The translations under genes and the position numbers were made by a program. From Clostridia bacterium (GTDB lineage Bacteria > Bacillota_A > Clostridia > Monoglobales > Monoglobaceae), in NCBI GenBank assembly GCA_017436135.1, contig JAFSDQ010000006.1:1-52377 (forward strand): 52,377 nt of DNA, written 5' to 3'. Positions 34,841 through 45,500 of this stretch are shown here, in pieces. Within the stretch, counting starts at the first letter, position 1. Each line of letters begins with the position of its first letter. The notes below the pieces were generated by a model. The model worked only from the letters and a program-made list of their open reading frames with translations, was not told the DNA's origin and ran no database searches.

Positions 34841-37800
34841 ATGAACGGTTTTGTAAACATTATGGAGGGGCTTGTAGAATTTGCAGAGCTTTCCTCGGGA
34901 CTTCAAAAAAAACAAACGCCTCTTGGGGCGGTAGGGGTGTCGGACTCTGTCAGGGCACACCTTGTTTTTTGTGCCTGCGAAAAGCTGAACTGCGGAGGGC
35001 TTGTTGTTGCTCATAATGATATTTCGGCAAACGAAATTTACAACGATTTATGTTGTTTTGCAGGACCCGACAGGGTGCTGAAATTTAATTCCTCCGAGCT
35101 GATGCTCTATGATGCAGAAGCGAGAGGCAAGGATGTTTTGCGGACAAGACTTGATGTATTGAATAAATTGCAAAGCACAGAGGAAAAGCTGTTTGTTGTA
35201 ACTTCCTTTGAAGGGTTGACAGAGGTAACTCTTCCAAAGAATATTTGGGAGGAGCACAGTCTTTCTTTAACAGTAGGTGATGAAATAGAGCTTTCTGATT
35301 TGGCAGATAAGCTTTTGTGGCTTGGCTATCGCAGAGAAGAAATGGTAGAGGGAGCAGGACAATTCAGCATTCGCGGCGGAATAGTTGATGTATTTCCCTG
35401 TACCTGTGATAATCCATATCGAATAGAATTTTTTGATACAGAAGTGGATTCTGTCAGGGTGTTTGATGTGAGGACACAACGCACCATTGAAAGGGCGGAT
35501 GTTTTTGAAGCGACTCCTGTTGGGGAAATGCTTCTGGGAGCCCATGCCAGGGATTCCCTTATAGAAAAGCTGACTAAAATATTAAAAAACCTTGACACGG
35601 AAAAAGAAAAGGATGCCAAGTCGGCAACGATATTAAAGCGGGATATTGAGAGAATAAAGGAGGGAATTTATTTCCCCTCTATGGATAAATATATTCCGTA
35701 TATATATGACGAAAAGCCTACCTTGATTGACTATATTTCGGAAAATACCATAATTTTTATTGACGAAATCACAAGAATCTCGGAAAATGCGCAGACCCGC
35801 AGTGCAGAGCGGGGAGAAATGCTTACCGAAATGTATGAGCGGGGAATGTTGCCTGAGCTTCGGGACGAATATTATGTGTCCTATGAGAGGACTTTGAAGA
35901 ATTTACAAAAGTACAGCCTTGTTTGTATGAGCGGTATAACCCGGGGATTTGCAGAAATTAAGGCAAAGGCTACTTATTCCTTTGAGGCAAGAAGTCTTGG
36001 AGGCTTTGGAGGAAAGCCAGAGCTTTTAAGAGAGGCTCTTCAGCACTACAAGGCAAACCGATACAGGGGTATTATTCTTGCGGGAACAGAAGAGAGAGCA
36101 AAGCTTCTTCATTCAAGACTTGAAGAGGACGGGATTTCCTGTTCGTATCAGAGCAGCTTTGAGGCTCTTCCCGATACAGAGGGCTTTGTAGTTTGCGGAG
36201 GTTCTCTTACAAGAGGCTTTGAATACCCACTTATAAGAACGGTTGTTATAGGCAGCCGGGAAATCTTTGGCGGGGAGAGAAAAAAGAAACGCAAAGGATT
36301 GTATCGGGGTGCAAAGGGAGATAAAATCTCTGATTTTACAACCCTGAATCCCGGGGATTATGTGGTACACAGAAACCATGGTATAGGGCTGTATTCGGGA
36401 ATAGAACAGTTGAATGTAGATGGTGTACGCAAAGATTATCTCAAGCTTTGTTATAAAAACAGCGACACCCTCTATGTGCCAACTGACCAGCTTGATATGG
36501 TGTACAGATATGACAAAAAAGAGGGGGCAAATGTTCGCGTAAACAGCCTTGGGGGTATTGATTGGGCAAAGACCAGGCAGAGGGTAAAAGCGGCGGCGGC
36601 AGAAATGGCAAAGCAGCTTGTTGCTCTGTATGCCCAAAGGGCAAGTATGCCGGGGATTGCTTTTGCTGCTGATACCGAGTGGCAGAAGAGCTTTGAAGGA
36701 GCCTTTCCCTATGAAGAAACAGAGGACCAGCTTCAATCAATAGAAGAAGTCAAAGCGGATATGGAAAAGGCACACCCCATGGACAGACTTTTGTGCGGTG
36801 ATGTGGGCTACGGCAAAACCGAGGTGGCTCTTCGTGCAGCGTTCAAGGCGGTAATGAGCGGTTATCAGGTGGCATACCTTGTGCCTACCACCATTCTTGC
36901 AAGTCAGCATTACAATACCTTCAAGCAGAGAATGATGGATTATCCTATAAATATAGAGATGCTGTCAAGATTTACAACGGCGGCAGGGGGCAAAAGAATT
37001 CTTAAAAATATGGAAACAGGGGAGGCAGATATAATAATCGGCACCCATAAGCTCCTTGGCAATAAGGTTAAATTTAAAAAGCTGGGGCTTTTAATAATAG
37101 ATGAGGAGCAACGGTTTGGTGTAGGGCATAAGGAAAAAATAAAGGAGCTTCGGGCGGATGTGGATGTGCTGACTCTTTCTGCAACTCCTATTCCTCGTAC
37201 ACTTCACATGTCACTCAGCGGTATTCGGGATATGAGTGTTATAAACCAGCCTCCTGCAGACAGATATCCTGTTGAAACCTATGTTATGGAATATGACGAG
37301 GCTGTTATCCGTGATGCAATCGAGAGGGAGCTCTCCCGAGGGGGACAGGTTTATTATCTTTTTAACCGTGTTGACGGGATTTATAAGGTGGCAAACAGAA
37401 TTACCGAGCTTGTTCCCGGTGCAAGAGTGGCTGTTGTCCATGGCAAAATGGGAGAGGCAGAGCTTGAAAATATAATGATGGAGGTATCACAGGGCGAGGT
37501 TGATGTGTTGATTTGCACCACCATAATCGAAACGGGACTTGACATAGCAAATGTGAATACCATTATAATAGAAAATGCTGACAGACTCGGTCTGGCACAG
37601 CTGTATCAGTTGAGAGGCAGAGTGGGCAGAAGCAACAGACTTGCCTACGCTTATCTGACCTACCGCAGAAACAAAAGCCTTACAGAGGAGGCGGAAAAAC
37701 GGCTTCTTGCAATGAAAGAATTCACGGAATTTGGCTCGGGCTTTAAAATTGCAATGCGTGACTTGGAAATCAGAGGCACAGGAAATTTAATAGGCGCAGA

Positions 37801-38365
37801 GCAGCATGGACACATGGATTCTGTGGGTTATGAAATGTATTGCCGCATTTTGGAAGAGGCGGTAAGGGAGCAAAAGGGAATAGAAGCGGAGATTAAAACC
37901 GAAACCTCTATTGACTTGCCTGTTTCCGCATTTATTCCTGAAAAATATATCAGCAACCACAGCAGAAGAATCGGAGCATACAAGCGGATTGCGGCAATAG
38001 ACAGCAGAGAAGCTTTTTATGATGCTTATGACGAGATTGAGGACAGATATGGTACAGTACCCCAGACGGTTGCGAACCTTATGGAAATTGCCCTTATTAA
38101 AAAGTATGCGGCAGGGCTTGGTATGTCCGAGGTAATGGGAGGCCCTGAACATATAGTTATGAGCTTTGACCAAAACAATCTTCCTGATATGCAACGAATA
38201 ATTGATGTTATGGGAGAGAGAAAGGATTTGTTTATGACAAACCCCAGCCAGCCAAAGCTTCGTTTTAAGCTGATGAGGCCCACAATCGCAGAAGAGGCAG
38301 AATACCTGAAGAAAATCTGTCAGCTTATGGAGAGTCTTTATGAGGAAGAGGGGACAGAGAATTGA
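34841..38365 (+). CDS. mfd: Transcription-repair coupling factor
   Basis: The 1,174-residue Mfd removes stalled RNA polymerase at DNA lesions and recruits UvrA. Order: UvrB-like N-terminal domains (QFSIRGGIVDVFP), RNA-polymerase-interacting CarD-like domain (PGDYVVHRNHGIGLYSGIEQ, about residue 505), translocase with LLCGDVGYGKTEVALRAAF (about 648), DEEQRFGVGHKE (about 754), SATPIPRTLHMSL, and LRGRVGRSNRLAYAYL, then the C-terminal TRCF domain. ATG directly abuts the pth stop, with GGAG about 11 nt upstream. Complete. Confidence 0.96.
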   Translation: MNGFVNIMEGLVEFAELSSGLQKKQTPLGAVGVSDSVRAHLVFCACEKLNCGGLVVAHNDISANEIYNDLCCFAGPDRVLKFNSSELMLYDAEARGKDVLRTRLDVLNKLQSTEEKLFVVTSFEGLTEVTLPKNIWEEHSLSLTVGDEIELSDLADKLLWLGYRREEMVEGAGQFSIRGGIVDVFPCTCDNPYRIEFFDTEVDSVRVFDVRTQRTIERADVFEATPVGEMLLGAHARDSLIEKLTKILKNLDTEKEKDAKSATILKRDIERIKEGIYFPSMDKYIPYIYDEKPTLIDYISENTIIFIDEITRISENAQTRSAERGEMLTEMYERGMLPELRDEYYVSYERTLKNLQKYSLVCMSGITRGFAEIKAKATYSFEARSLGGFGGKPELLREALQHYKANRYRGIILAGTEERAKLLHSRLEEDGISCSYQSSFEALPDTEGFVVCGGSLTRGFEYPLIRTVVIGSREIFGGERKKKRKGLYRGAKGDKISDFTTLNPGDYVVHRNHGIGLYSGIEQLNVDGVRKDYLKLCYKNSDTLYVPTDQLDMVYRYDKKEGANVRVNSLGGIDWAKTRQRVKAAAAEMAKQLVALYAQRASMPGIAFAADTEWQKSFEGAFPYEETEDQLQSIEEVKADMEKAHPMDRLLCGDVGYGKTEVALRAAFKAVMSGYQVAYLVPTTILASQHYNTFKQRMMDYPINIEMLSRFTTAAGGKRILKNMETGEADIIIGTHKLLGNKVKFKKLGLLIIDEEQRFGVGHKEKIKELRADVDVLTLSATPIPRTLHMSLSGIRDMSVINQPPADRYPVETYVMEYDEAVIRDAIERELSRGGQVYYLFNRVDGIYKVANRITELVPGARVAVVHGKMGEAELENIMMEVSQGEVDVLICTTIIETGLDIANVNTIIIENADRLGLAQLYQLRGRVGRSNRLAYAYLTYRRNKSLTEEAEKRLLAMKEFTEFGSGFKIAMRDLEIRGTGNLIGAEQHGHMDSVGYEMYCRILEEAVREQKGIEAEIKTETSIDLPVSAFIPEKYISNHSRRIGAYKRIAAIDSREAFYDAYDEIEDRYGTVPQTVANLMEIALIKKYAAGLGMSEVMGGPEHIVMSFDQNNLPDMQRIIDVMGERKDLFMTNPSQPKLRFKLMRPTIAEEAEYLKKICQLMESLYEEEGTEN

Positions 38366-38470
38366 ATTGTGAACAAATTGAAAAATTTTTCAAAAAAGGG
38401 TAGAAAAAATTATAAAAGTATTGTATAATATTTTTTAAATCAATATGATTTCACAAAGGAGAGAAAAAAA

Positions 38471-39790
38471 GTGGAAAACGAAAACAAGGATTTTATGGGC
38501 GAAGAGATAGAAAATACTCTTACCCCGGAAGAAAAAGTACAGGCTGACATCAGCGAGAAAATTGCAGATGCAGCTGCAGAAGTACAGGACGAAATTAACG
38601 AGGCGGCTTCAGATGTACAGGAAGAAGCTGAAGATGTGTCTTGCGAATGCTGCGAAGAATGCGACGGAGAAGAGGCTTTGACGGAAGAAGCATGGATGGA
38701 TGTGGAGAAAGAGGCTATTGTTGAAAAGCCCGAACCTGTAAAGGTTACTGTAAAGAAGAGCTCCTTCATTCTTTCTCTTATTGGTGCGGCTGTGGCAGGT
38801 GCTCTTATTCTTTTGCTCTGCCTGAACATTCCCAAAATCGGGGCAATGATTCCCGAGGGTTCAACTGTTGCCACTGTAAACGGGGAAAAAATTACAGACC
38901 TTGATGTTAAATATTATGTATATGCACAGGCAATGACTTATGCACAGAATAACGGCCTTGATGAAGAATCTATAAAAGATTTTGATTGGGACCAGGAAAT
39001 TGATGGCGAAAAGCTCTCTGATACATTAAAGAGAAAAGCTGTAGAAGATGCAGTAAATGAGGTTCTTACAATTCAAAAGGGTGCAGAGGCAGGCATTACT
39101 CTTGATGATTCTATGAAAGCCCAGCTTGATGCGCAAATCAGCGGAATTACAGCTACTTACGGAGAAGACGGCTTTGCTCTTCGTGCAAGAACAATGGGTA
39201 TCCCCAGCATTAAGCAGTACGCAAAGATGTACGAAAAGGTTATGGCAATGCAGACCGTTCAGGAGGACATTACAGCCAATCCCGATAAATATTACCCCGA
39301 GGATGCGGCATTAAACGAAACACTTCCGACCGACAAAGCATCTGTTAAGCACATACTCATTAAGTTCCCCGAAGAGGGCGAAGAAGGTGAGGCTGCATCC
39401 CGTGAGGATAAGCTTGCACTTGCCCAGAGCGTGTTGGAACGTGCAAAGAACGGCGAGGACTTTGATGCTCTTGTTGACGAATTCAACGAAGATCCGGGTG
39501 CAACTAAAGAGGGTTATACCTTTGGCCCCGGTGAAATGGTTGCCGAATTTGAAACAGCTGCTTTTGCTCTTAAGCTTGGTGAAATCAGTGATATAGTTGA
39601 AACAACTTACGGATATCATATTATAAAGAGAATTCCCGGGCTTTATGACCTTCAGGCATATTGGAAGGCAAGCAGTAAGATTGATATTAAGAATGGAAAA
39701 ATCGACAGAATTTCTATAAGCGATATCATGGCTGATGTTGCTGCTGCAAACGAGGCTGTTCAGGCTGAAACCGCAGCTGCTGGCCAGTAA
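38471..39790 (+). CDS. PpiC-type peptidyl-prolyl isomerase with long acidic cytoplasmic N-terminus
   Basis: The 439-residue protein has a very acidic, Glu-rich, probably coiled-coil N-terminal segment (residues 1-95, with a CECCEEC cluster), one membrane helix (about 100-120), a SurA-N-like helical region (TVATVNGEKITDLDVKYY) and a parvulin domain (SVKHILIKFPEE, then GATKEGYTFGPGEMV, ISDIVETTYGYHIIKR). It probably folds exported proteins at the membrane. GTG start with AAAGGAG 7 nt upstream. Unlike PrsA it has no lipoprotein signal. Own promoter region and terminator. Confidence 0.88.
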   Translation: MENENKDFMGEEIENTLTPEEKVQADISEKIADAAAEVQDEINEAASDVQEEAEDVSCECCEECDGEEALTEEAWMDVEKEAIVEKPEPVKVTVKKSSFILSLIGAAVAGALILLLCLNIPKIGAMIPEGSTVATVNGEKITDLDVKYYVYAQAMTYAQNNGLDEESIKDFDWDQEIDGEKLSDTLKRKAVEDAVNEVLTIQKGAEAGITLDDSMKAQLDAQISGITATYGEDGFALRARTMGIPSIKQYAKMYEKVMAMQTVQEDITANPDKYYPEDAALNETLPTDKASVKHILIKFPEEGEEGEAASREDKLALAQSVLERAKNGEDFDALVDEFNEDPGATKEGYTFGPGEMVAEFETAAFALKLGEISDIVETTYGYHIIKRIPGLYDLQAYWKASSKIDIKNGKIDRISISDIMADVAAANEAVQAETAAAGQ

Positions 39791-39801
39791 TAAAAAAAAT
39801 C

Positions 39802-39832
39802 CGCCGAAAGCTTATGCTTTCGGCGTTTTTTT
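39802..39832 (+). terminator. Rho-independent terminator after the PpiC gene
   Basis: CGCCGAAAGC, TTAT, exact complement, then seven T. Confidence 0.9.
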
Positions 39833-39844
39833 ATGAAAAAGTTA

Positions 39845-39873
39845 TTGTTTACGGGCAAAATATGTGGTAGAAT
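39845..39873 (+). promoter_or_regulatory. Promoter of the SLH-transglutaminase gene
   Basis: TTGTTT, 17 nt, TAGAAT; about 65 nt of leader. The -10 context TAGAATAGATTTA is the same as in the promoter before the S23 array. Confidence 0.55.
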
Positions 39874-39940
39874 AGATTTAGCTAATTTCGCAAGATTCCA
39901 AAAAGGTTTTGGCGGAAAAGAATTAAAAGGGGAGATACAA

Positions 39941-41695
39941 ATGACAAAAAGAATTATTACGCTTATTATGATTATTGCAATGATTTTTACAGCGGTTCCG
40001 CTTTCAGTAGCGGCAGAAATCAATTTTGATGATGTAGAATACGGACACTGGGCTTATTCCCATATCAACAGCTGCTATTCAAGCGGCATTATGAAGGGTA
40101 CAAGTGCCACAACCTTTTCCCCCGACGGAACAATGACGGTTGCGGAGATCATTACCGTTGCGGTCAGACTTTCGGGAAAGACAGTTGGACAAACAGGCAA
40201 AAACTGGTATGATTCTGCTGTGGATATGGCAAAAAAAGAGGGAATTATAAAAGAGGGTCAGTTTGACAGCTATGACAGGGCTGCAACCCGAGCAGAGGTT
40301 GCGGGGATGCTTGCTGTTTCCAGAAACGAAAGTGAATATGAAGCAATAAACACAGTTTATGTGTTGCCTGATGTTGATGAAAGCACACCCTACAGCCAGG
40401 AAATATTCAAGCTGTACCGTGCAGGAATTTTAACAGGCAGTGACACTCTGGGAACATTTTATCCATACAACAATATTTCTCGTGCTGAAGTGTCGGCACT
40501 TATAAACAGACTCATTAACAAGACCTGGCGTCAGGAAAATACATATTTGATACCGCCCGGGGATATGGTTGTCAAAACCACAGGAAAACGCATTAACATA
40601 GGCGGTGTTTGGAGCTATGGCGTGGTGGAAATCGGAGGCAAGTATTTTGTTCCGTCGGAAGTCTTTGATATCTTCTATAAAAATGCCGGATTAGAGGTAA
40701 AATTCAGTGAATATTCGGATTCCTACAACTTTAATGTAAACGAGGGGGAAGGTGTCGCATATCAGCTTGATTATTCCTTTGCAATGCCCGAGGGGATTGT
40801 GATGGGAACAGCACAACCGTCAGATAAGCGCCTTTGGTATAATCGCAGATATTATTCGGGTGCGGTTTATGTAATAGACGGAAGATTTCCTATGGTAAGC
40901 CTTGAGGCTCTGGGTGCAAGGCAGGAGGGGAATGATTTTGTTATTCCTACAGAGAAATATCCAACTGCAATAACTATGGAAGAGGATATTGTGGGTAATA
41001 GACTTTGCGGACTTCAACGGCAAACCGTTGCTGATACATTGAGGGCAATTCACGATTACATAGTAAATACTCTTATGTATGACCCCAATGTAGCGGCTCC
41101 TTCAAATATTACACAAGAAAAGCTTGATGCGGCATACAACGATGTTTTGTGGGCAAATGAAAGTTATATGTTCAGGGATAACGCCACCCTTGCCGCAGGG
41201 TATGGAGTTTGCGAGGATTATGCACGGCTCTTCCTGCACATGTGCCTCCGCAGCGGAATTCCTTGTATTATGGTAACAGGAATGGCAAACGGAATTGGCG
41301 GAATGGGTAGCCATGCGTGGAATATGGTATATATCAACAATGAGTGGCAGTTTGTTGATACAACCTGGGATGACCCTGTAGACAATGTCCCGACCCTTTC
41401 CCACAGCTACTATCTGATAGACACAGAAAAGCTTGCAATGTCACATATCTGGGACGGTTTCCCGATGCCCGACGAATATGACCCTGCGTGGGAGCAGCTT
41501 GATATCAACAACATTACAAGCGCAGATATGTTCAGAAAGTGTCTTGTTGCACAGCTTGTTATGGGAAAAGAAGAGTTTACTCTGCGAGGGGTATATGGCG
41601 GCGTTGCGTGTATTTATAACTATGAGCTTTATTTTTGGCAGATAGGCTATACTTATAAAAACGGAGGCTACCACTTTACAGTAAAATATTTTTAG
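39941..41695 (+). CDS. Secreted SLH-domain protein with transglutaminase-like domain
   Basis: The 584-residue protein has a signal peptide (cleaved near AVPLSVAA), SLH-type repeats over residues 27-200 that would tether it to cell-wall polymers (HWAYSHINSCYSSGIMKG; RAATRAEVAGMLAV; NNISRAEVSALINRL), a middle beta domain, and a transglutaminase-like core with the triad C424 (YGVCEDYARLF), H458 (SHAWNMVYI) and D473 (FVDTTWDD). Such proteins act as surface proteases or crosslinking enzymes; the actual reaction is unknown. The ATG at 39941 follows GGGGAGATA. Monocistronic. Confidence 0.88.
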   Translation: MTKRIITLIMIIAMIFTAVPLSVAAEINFDDVEYGHWAYSHINSCYSSGIMKGTSATTFSPDGTMTVAEIITVAVRLSGKTVGQTGKNWYDSAVDMAKKEGIIKEGQFDSYDRAATRAEVAGMLAVSRNESEYEAINTVYVLPDVDESTPYSQEIFKLYRAGILTGSDTLGTFYPYNNISRAEVSALINRLINKTWRQENTYLIPPGDMVVKTTGKRINIGGVWSYGVVEIGGKYFVPSEVFDIFYKNAGLEVKFSEYSDSYNFNVNEGEGVAYQLDYSFAMPEGIVMGTAQPSDKRLWYNRRYYSGAVYVIDGRFPMVSLEALGARQEGNDFVIPTEKYPTAITMEEDIVGNRLCGLQRQTVADTLRAIHDYIVNTLMYDPNVAAPSNITQEKLDAAYNDVLWANESYMFRDNATLAAGYGVCEDYARLFLHMCLRSGIPCIMVTGMANGIGGMGSHAWNMVYINNEWQFVDTTWDDPVDNVPTLSHSYYLIDTEKLAMSHIWDGFPMPDEYDPAWEQLDINNITSADMFRKCLVAQLVMGKEEFTLRGVYGGVACIYNYELYFWQIGYTYKNGGYHFTVKYF

Positions 41696-41710
41696 AAGTT
41701 TGCGGAAATC

Positions 41711-41800
41711 GTAGGGAATAACCTATGTGTCATTCCGCGGAACGCTCACCCAAATCGCACAATGTAGGGTTCGGCGGTTTCCGACGAACCGAAAAAACAA
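41711..41800. repeat. Two GTAGGG-headed intergenic repeats, no gene
   Basis: GTAGGG at 41711 and 41764 each start a short imperfect hairpin (GGAAT/ATTCC; GGTTCG/CGAACC). Similar heads occur at 6380, 7118 and 7263. Confidence 0.35.
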
Positions 41801-41835
41801 CAGATGCGTTTTGGAAACATTAGGCGGGAGATAAA

Positions 41836-42516
41836 ATGAGATACAAAAACATCAGTGAGGCAAAATTTATATCAAGACCAAACAGATTTATTGCAACAGT
41901 GGAAAAAGATGGAGAAGAGCTGACTGTTCATGTCAAAAATACAGGGCGATGCAGAGAGCTTTTGACAAAGAATGCAAAGGTTTATATTCAGAAATCAGAA
42001 AACGAAACACGGAAAACCAAGTATGATTTGGTAATGGTAAAAAAAGGCGACCGCATTATAAATATGGATAGTCAGGCACCCAACACTCTTTTCAGGGAAT
42101 GGATAGAGAGAGGTAATCTGTTTAGTGAAATTTCTCTTATAAGACCCGAAAGCCGTTACAAAAATTCAAGATTTGATTTTTATATGGAAGCAGACGGAAA
42201 AAGGATTTTTGCAGAGGTTAAGGGTGTAACGCTGGAAGAGGACGGGATAGTTCGTTTTCCCGATGCCCCAACCCAAAGAGGGGTAAGGCATATAAAAGAA
42301 CTAATAGATGCAAAGGCTTGCGGATACGAGGCATATATTGCGTTTATAATTCAAATGAATAATGTGCATCATTTTGAACCAAATTATAAGACTCATCGAG
42401 AATTTGGAGAGGTGCTTGCAGAGGCAGAAAGCAGGGGAGTAAATATTCTGGCGATTGATTGCCATGTGACCGAGGACAGTGTGGAGGCACAAAACATTGT
42501 GCCTGTCAGGCTCTAA
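41836..42516 (+). CDS. sfsA: SfsA-family DNA/RNA nuclease-like protein
   Basis: The 226-residue protein has the SfsA pattern: N-terminal OB-like part (KFISRPNRFIATVEKDGEEL, VHVKNTGRCRELL), and a PD-(D/E)XK-like core with SRFDFYMEADGKRIFAEVKGV and FPDAPTQRGVRHIKEL. SfsA was named for sugar fermentation stimulation, but the fold is a nuclease; its role is unsettled. The ATG follows GGCGGGAG. It sits 57 nt before addA, on the same strand. Confidence 0.92.
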   Translation: MRYKNISEAKFISRPNRFIATVEKDGEELTVHVKNTGRCRELLTKNAKVYIQKSENETRKTKYDLVMVKKGDRIINMDSQAPNTLFREWIERGNLFSEISLIRPESRYKNSRFDFYMEADGKRIFAEVKGVTLEEDGIVRFPDAPTQRGVRHIKELIDAKACGYEAYIAFIIQMNNVHHFEPNYKTHREFGEVLAEAESRGVNILAIDCHVTEDSVEAQNIVPVRL

Positions 42517-42573
42517 AATATATTGATTTTATTAAACAGATAATATATAATTTAAGCAGAAGAGGTGAGTATT

Positions 42574-45500
42574 ATGGGAGTTAACTGGACATGTCAACAG
42601 CTTGAAGCAATAGAAACCCGTGGGGGTAATATTTTGGTTGCGGCGGCAGCGGGAAGCGGAAAAACTGCTGTTTTGGTAGAACGTATAATCCGTATGATTA
42701 CAGATAAGGAAAATCCCGTATCCGTTGACAGACTTCTTGTGCTTACCTTTACAGATGCAGCGGCTGCAGAAATGAAGCGAAAAATTTCTGTTGCAATAGC
42801 TAAAAAGATGGAAGAAGACCCTGATAACGAATGGCTTCGGGAGCAAAGCATAAAGGTTGGTTCTGCACCCATATCTACAATACATTCTTATTGCAGCAGA
42901 ATGCTTACAAACAACGCACATCTTACTGATTTGCCCGCAGAGTTTTCTCTTATAGACGAAACGGAAAACAAGCTGCTCCAGAGAAAAGCTGTTGATGATG
43001 TGCTTGAGGGTTATTACAGCCGTATAGATAAAAAAGAAAGCTTTAGGGAACTTGTTGTAGGCTGGGGCGGAATAAAGGGCGATGACTATTTAAGAGAGAT
43101 TATAATAGAGCTTCACAATTTCTTAAGAAGCCTTGCATATCCTAAAAAATGGATACATAATGTATACCAAAGCGAATATCGGGGAATAGTTAAATTTGGT
43201 CTGGAGCAAAATTCTGTTTGGATGGAGCTGCTGAAACGGGAGCTGTATAAATGCTGCGAGGATATTGAAAGCGGACTTAACATGGTGTGGACCATAGTAG
43301 AGAGGGAAGTGCCTGCCGACCATGGTTTTTACACATATTATTTTGATATGAAAAATTCTTTCTGTAATGAGTTTGGCAGGCTCAAAAAAGAAGATGTCAC
43401 CCCAATGCAGCTGCAAAGACTTCTGAACGGATTTGTGATAAAAAATGCCCCGAAAAAGACGGGTCTGGATGAGGAAATTGTTAAGAAAATAAGCAAGACC
43501 CGTGACGAATATGTAAAAGATACAGTAAAAAAAGCAGCCCGACTGTTGTCTGCTATGGACGAGGATAATATTTTAAGATTATCAAAGTGCGTGCCTGTGG
43601 TGCGGACTCTGTTCAATATTGTGCGGCAGACAGAAAAGGTGCACCAGAAATATAAAAGGGAGAAGTCGGCAATAGATTTTGAGGATTTAGAGCATGGATT
43701 GTTGGGGCTTCTTTGCAATGAATCGGGGGAGGAAACACCCCTTTGCCGCAAAATGAGAGAATATTATCACGAAATACTTCTTGATGAATTTCAGGATACC
43801 AACATTCTTCAATTCGAGATATTCAGCAGGCTTTCTAAAAAAGAGGGCAATCTTTTTATGGTGGGCGATGTAAAGCAGTGTATTTATAAATTCAGAAATT
43901 CCGACCCATCAATTTTTATGGGACTTTACAAAAGCTATGATACAGGAAACGGCGGAAAGCTCATACGCCTTTTTAAGAACTTCAGAAGCCGCAGAGAAGT
44001 AATAGACAGCGTAAATTATATATTCTCATCGGTTATGAGCGAGAGAGTGGGAGGAATTGACTACACCGAAGAAGAATATCTTATAAACGGAGCGGAATAT
44101 CCCGTGGGAAGCGGGTACGAAACCGAGGTAATAATTACAGATGCCGCAGAAGAAAAGTTTGAGGACGAGCTTTTAGAAGGGCTTGCCAAAGAGGAAATAG
44201 AGGTTGAAAATGTGGCAGACAGGATAGTGGAGCTTGTTTGCGTGGATAAAATAAAGGTTACTGATACAGAAACCCGCCAGCTTCGCAATTCCAGATATGG
44301 TGATATTGCTGTTTTGTGCAGAAACAAAAAGGAGTGCAGCCTGATTGAAAATGCTCTTGCACGGAGAGGGATAGGCACTGTTTGCGAATCGGGACAACAA
44401 TATCTTGATTCTATAGAGGTCCTTACCATTTTGAGCTTTTTGCAGATAATTGACAATCCTCTTCAGGATATTCCCTTGATAGCCGTAATGCGTTCCTCCA
44501 TGTTCAGGTTCAGCGCTGATGAACTGGCTTTGATAAGAAGCTGCGCAAAGGGGAGATTTTATACGGCAGTAGAAGAGGCTGCAAAGGAGAATAAAAAAGC
44601 GGAAATGTTCCTGGAAACTCTTAAGGATTTACGCAAATGTGCAAAATATATGGGCACCGATGAGCTTGTATGGAAAATATGCAATGATTTGAATTACCTC
44701 TCTCTTGTGGGGGCAATGCCAAGGGGAGAAATAAGACGTGCAAACATAAAGCTTCTTCTTGCAAGATGCTCTGAATACGAACAGGGAAGCCGTACAGGAT
44801 TATTTAATTTTATGCAGTATATTAACACGTTAAGGGAAAGCAATCAGGATTTGGCACCTGCAAAGGAGATGCAGGGAGATGATGATTGTGTTAAAATAAT
44901 GACCATTCATAAGTCAAAAGGACTGGAGTTCCCCATTGTATTTTTGTCAGGCACTGCAAAGAAATTTCAGTTAAAGGATGTTCATAAAAGCATAATCTGG
45001 GACGAAAAGCTTGGTCTGGGTCTTGATTATATTGATACCCGTCAAAGAGTAAGGTATAGTATGCCATTTAAGATGATTATAGGAAACGAAATGGCAAGTG
45101 CCGGCAAAGCAGAAGAGATGCGGCTTTTGTATGTTGCCATGACAAGAGCAAAAGAGAAGCTGATTATTTCCGCAGCGGTTGTGGACAGGGATAACAGATG
45201 GAAGTCTGCGGAGTATGATGAAATGGGACGGGTATATAATGTATTTACAGATAAGATTTCCTGTATGAGAGATTGGGCTTTAAGTGCCGTTTTGAAACAC
45301 CCGTCAGCCGGGGAACTGCGTGGCTATGCTGACAGACCTGATATTATTCCAAGGGTTGATACAGAGGCGGATATCAAGGTAAGGTTTGTCAAAAGAGCCG
45401 ACAGTGCGGTCGGCGGCGAATATAACGAAAGCGAAGCTGACGAAAATGAAACAAGAGAAAGCCTTGACCTTGCACGGCTTGATTATACATACAAATACCA

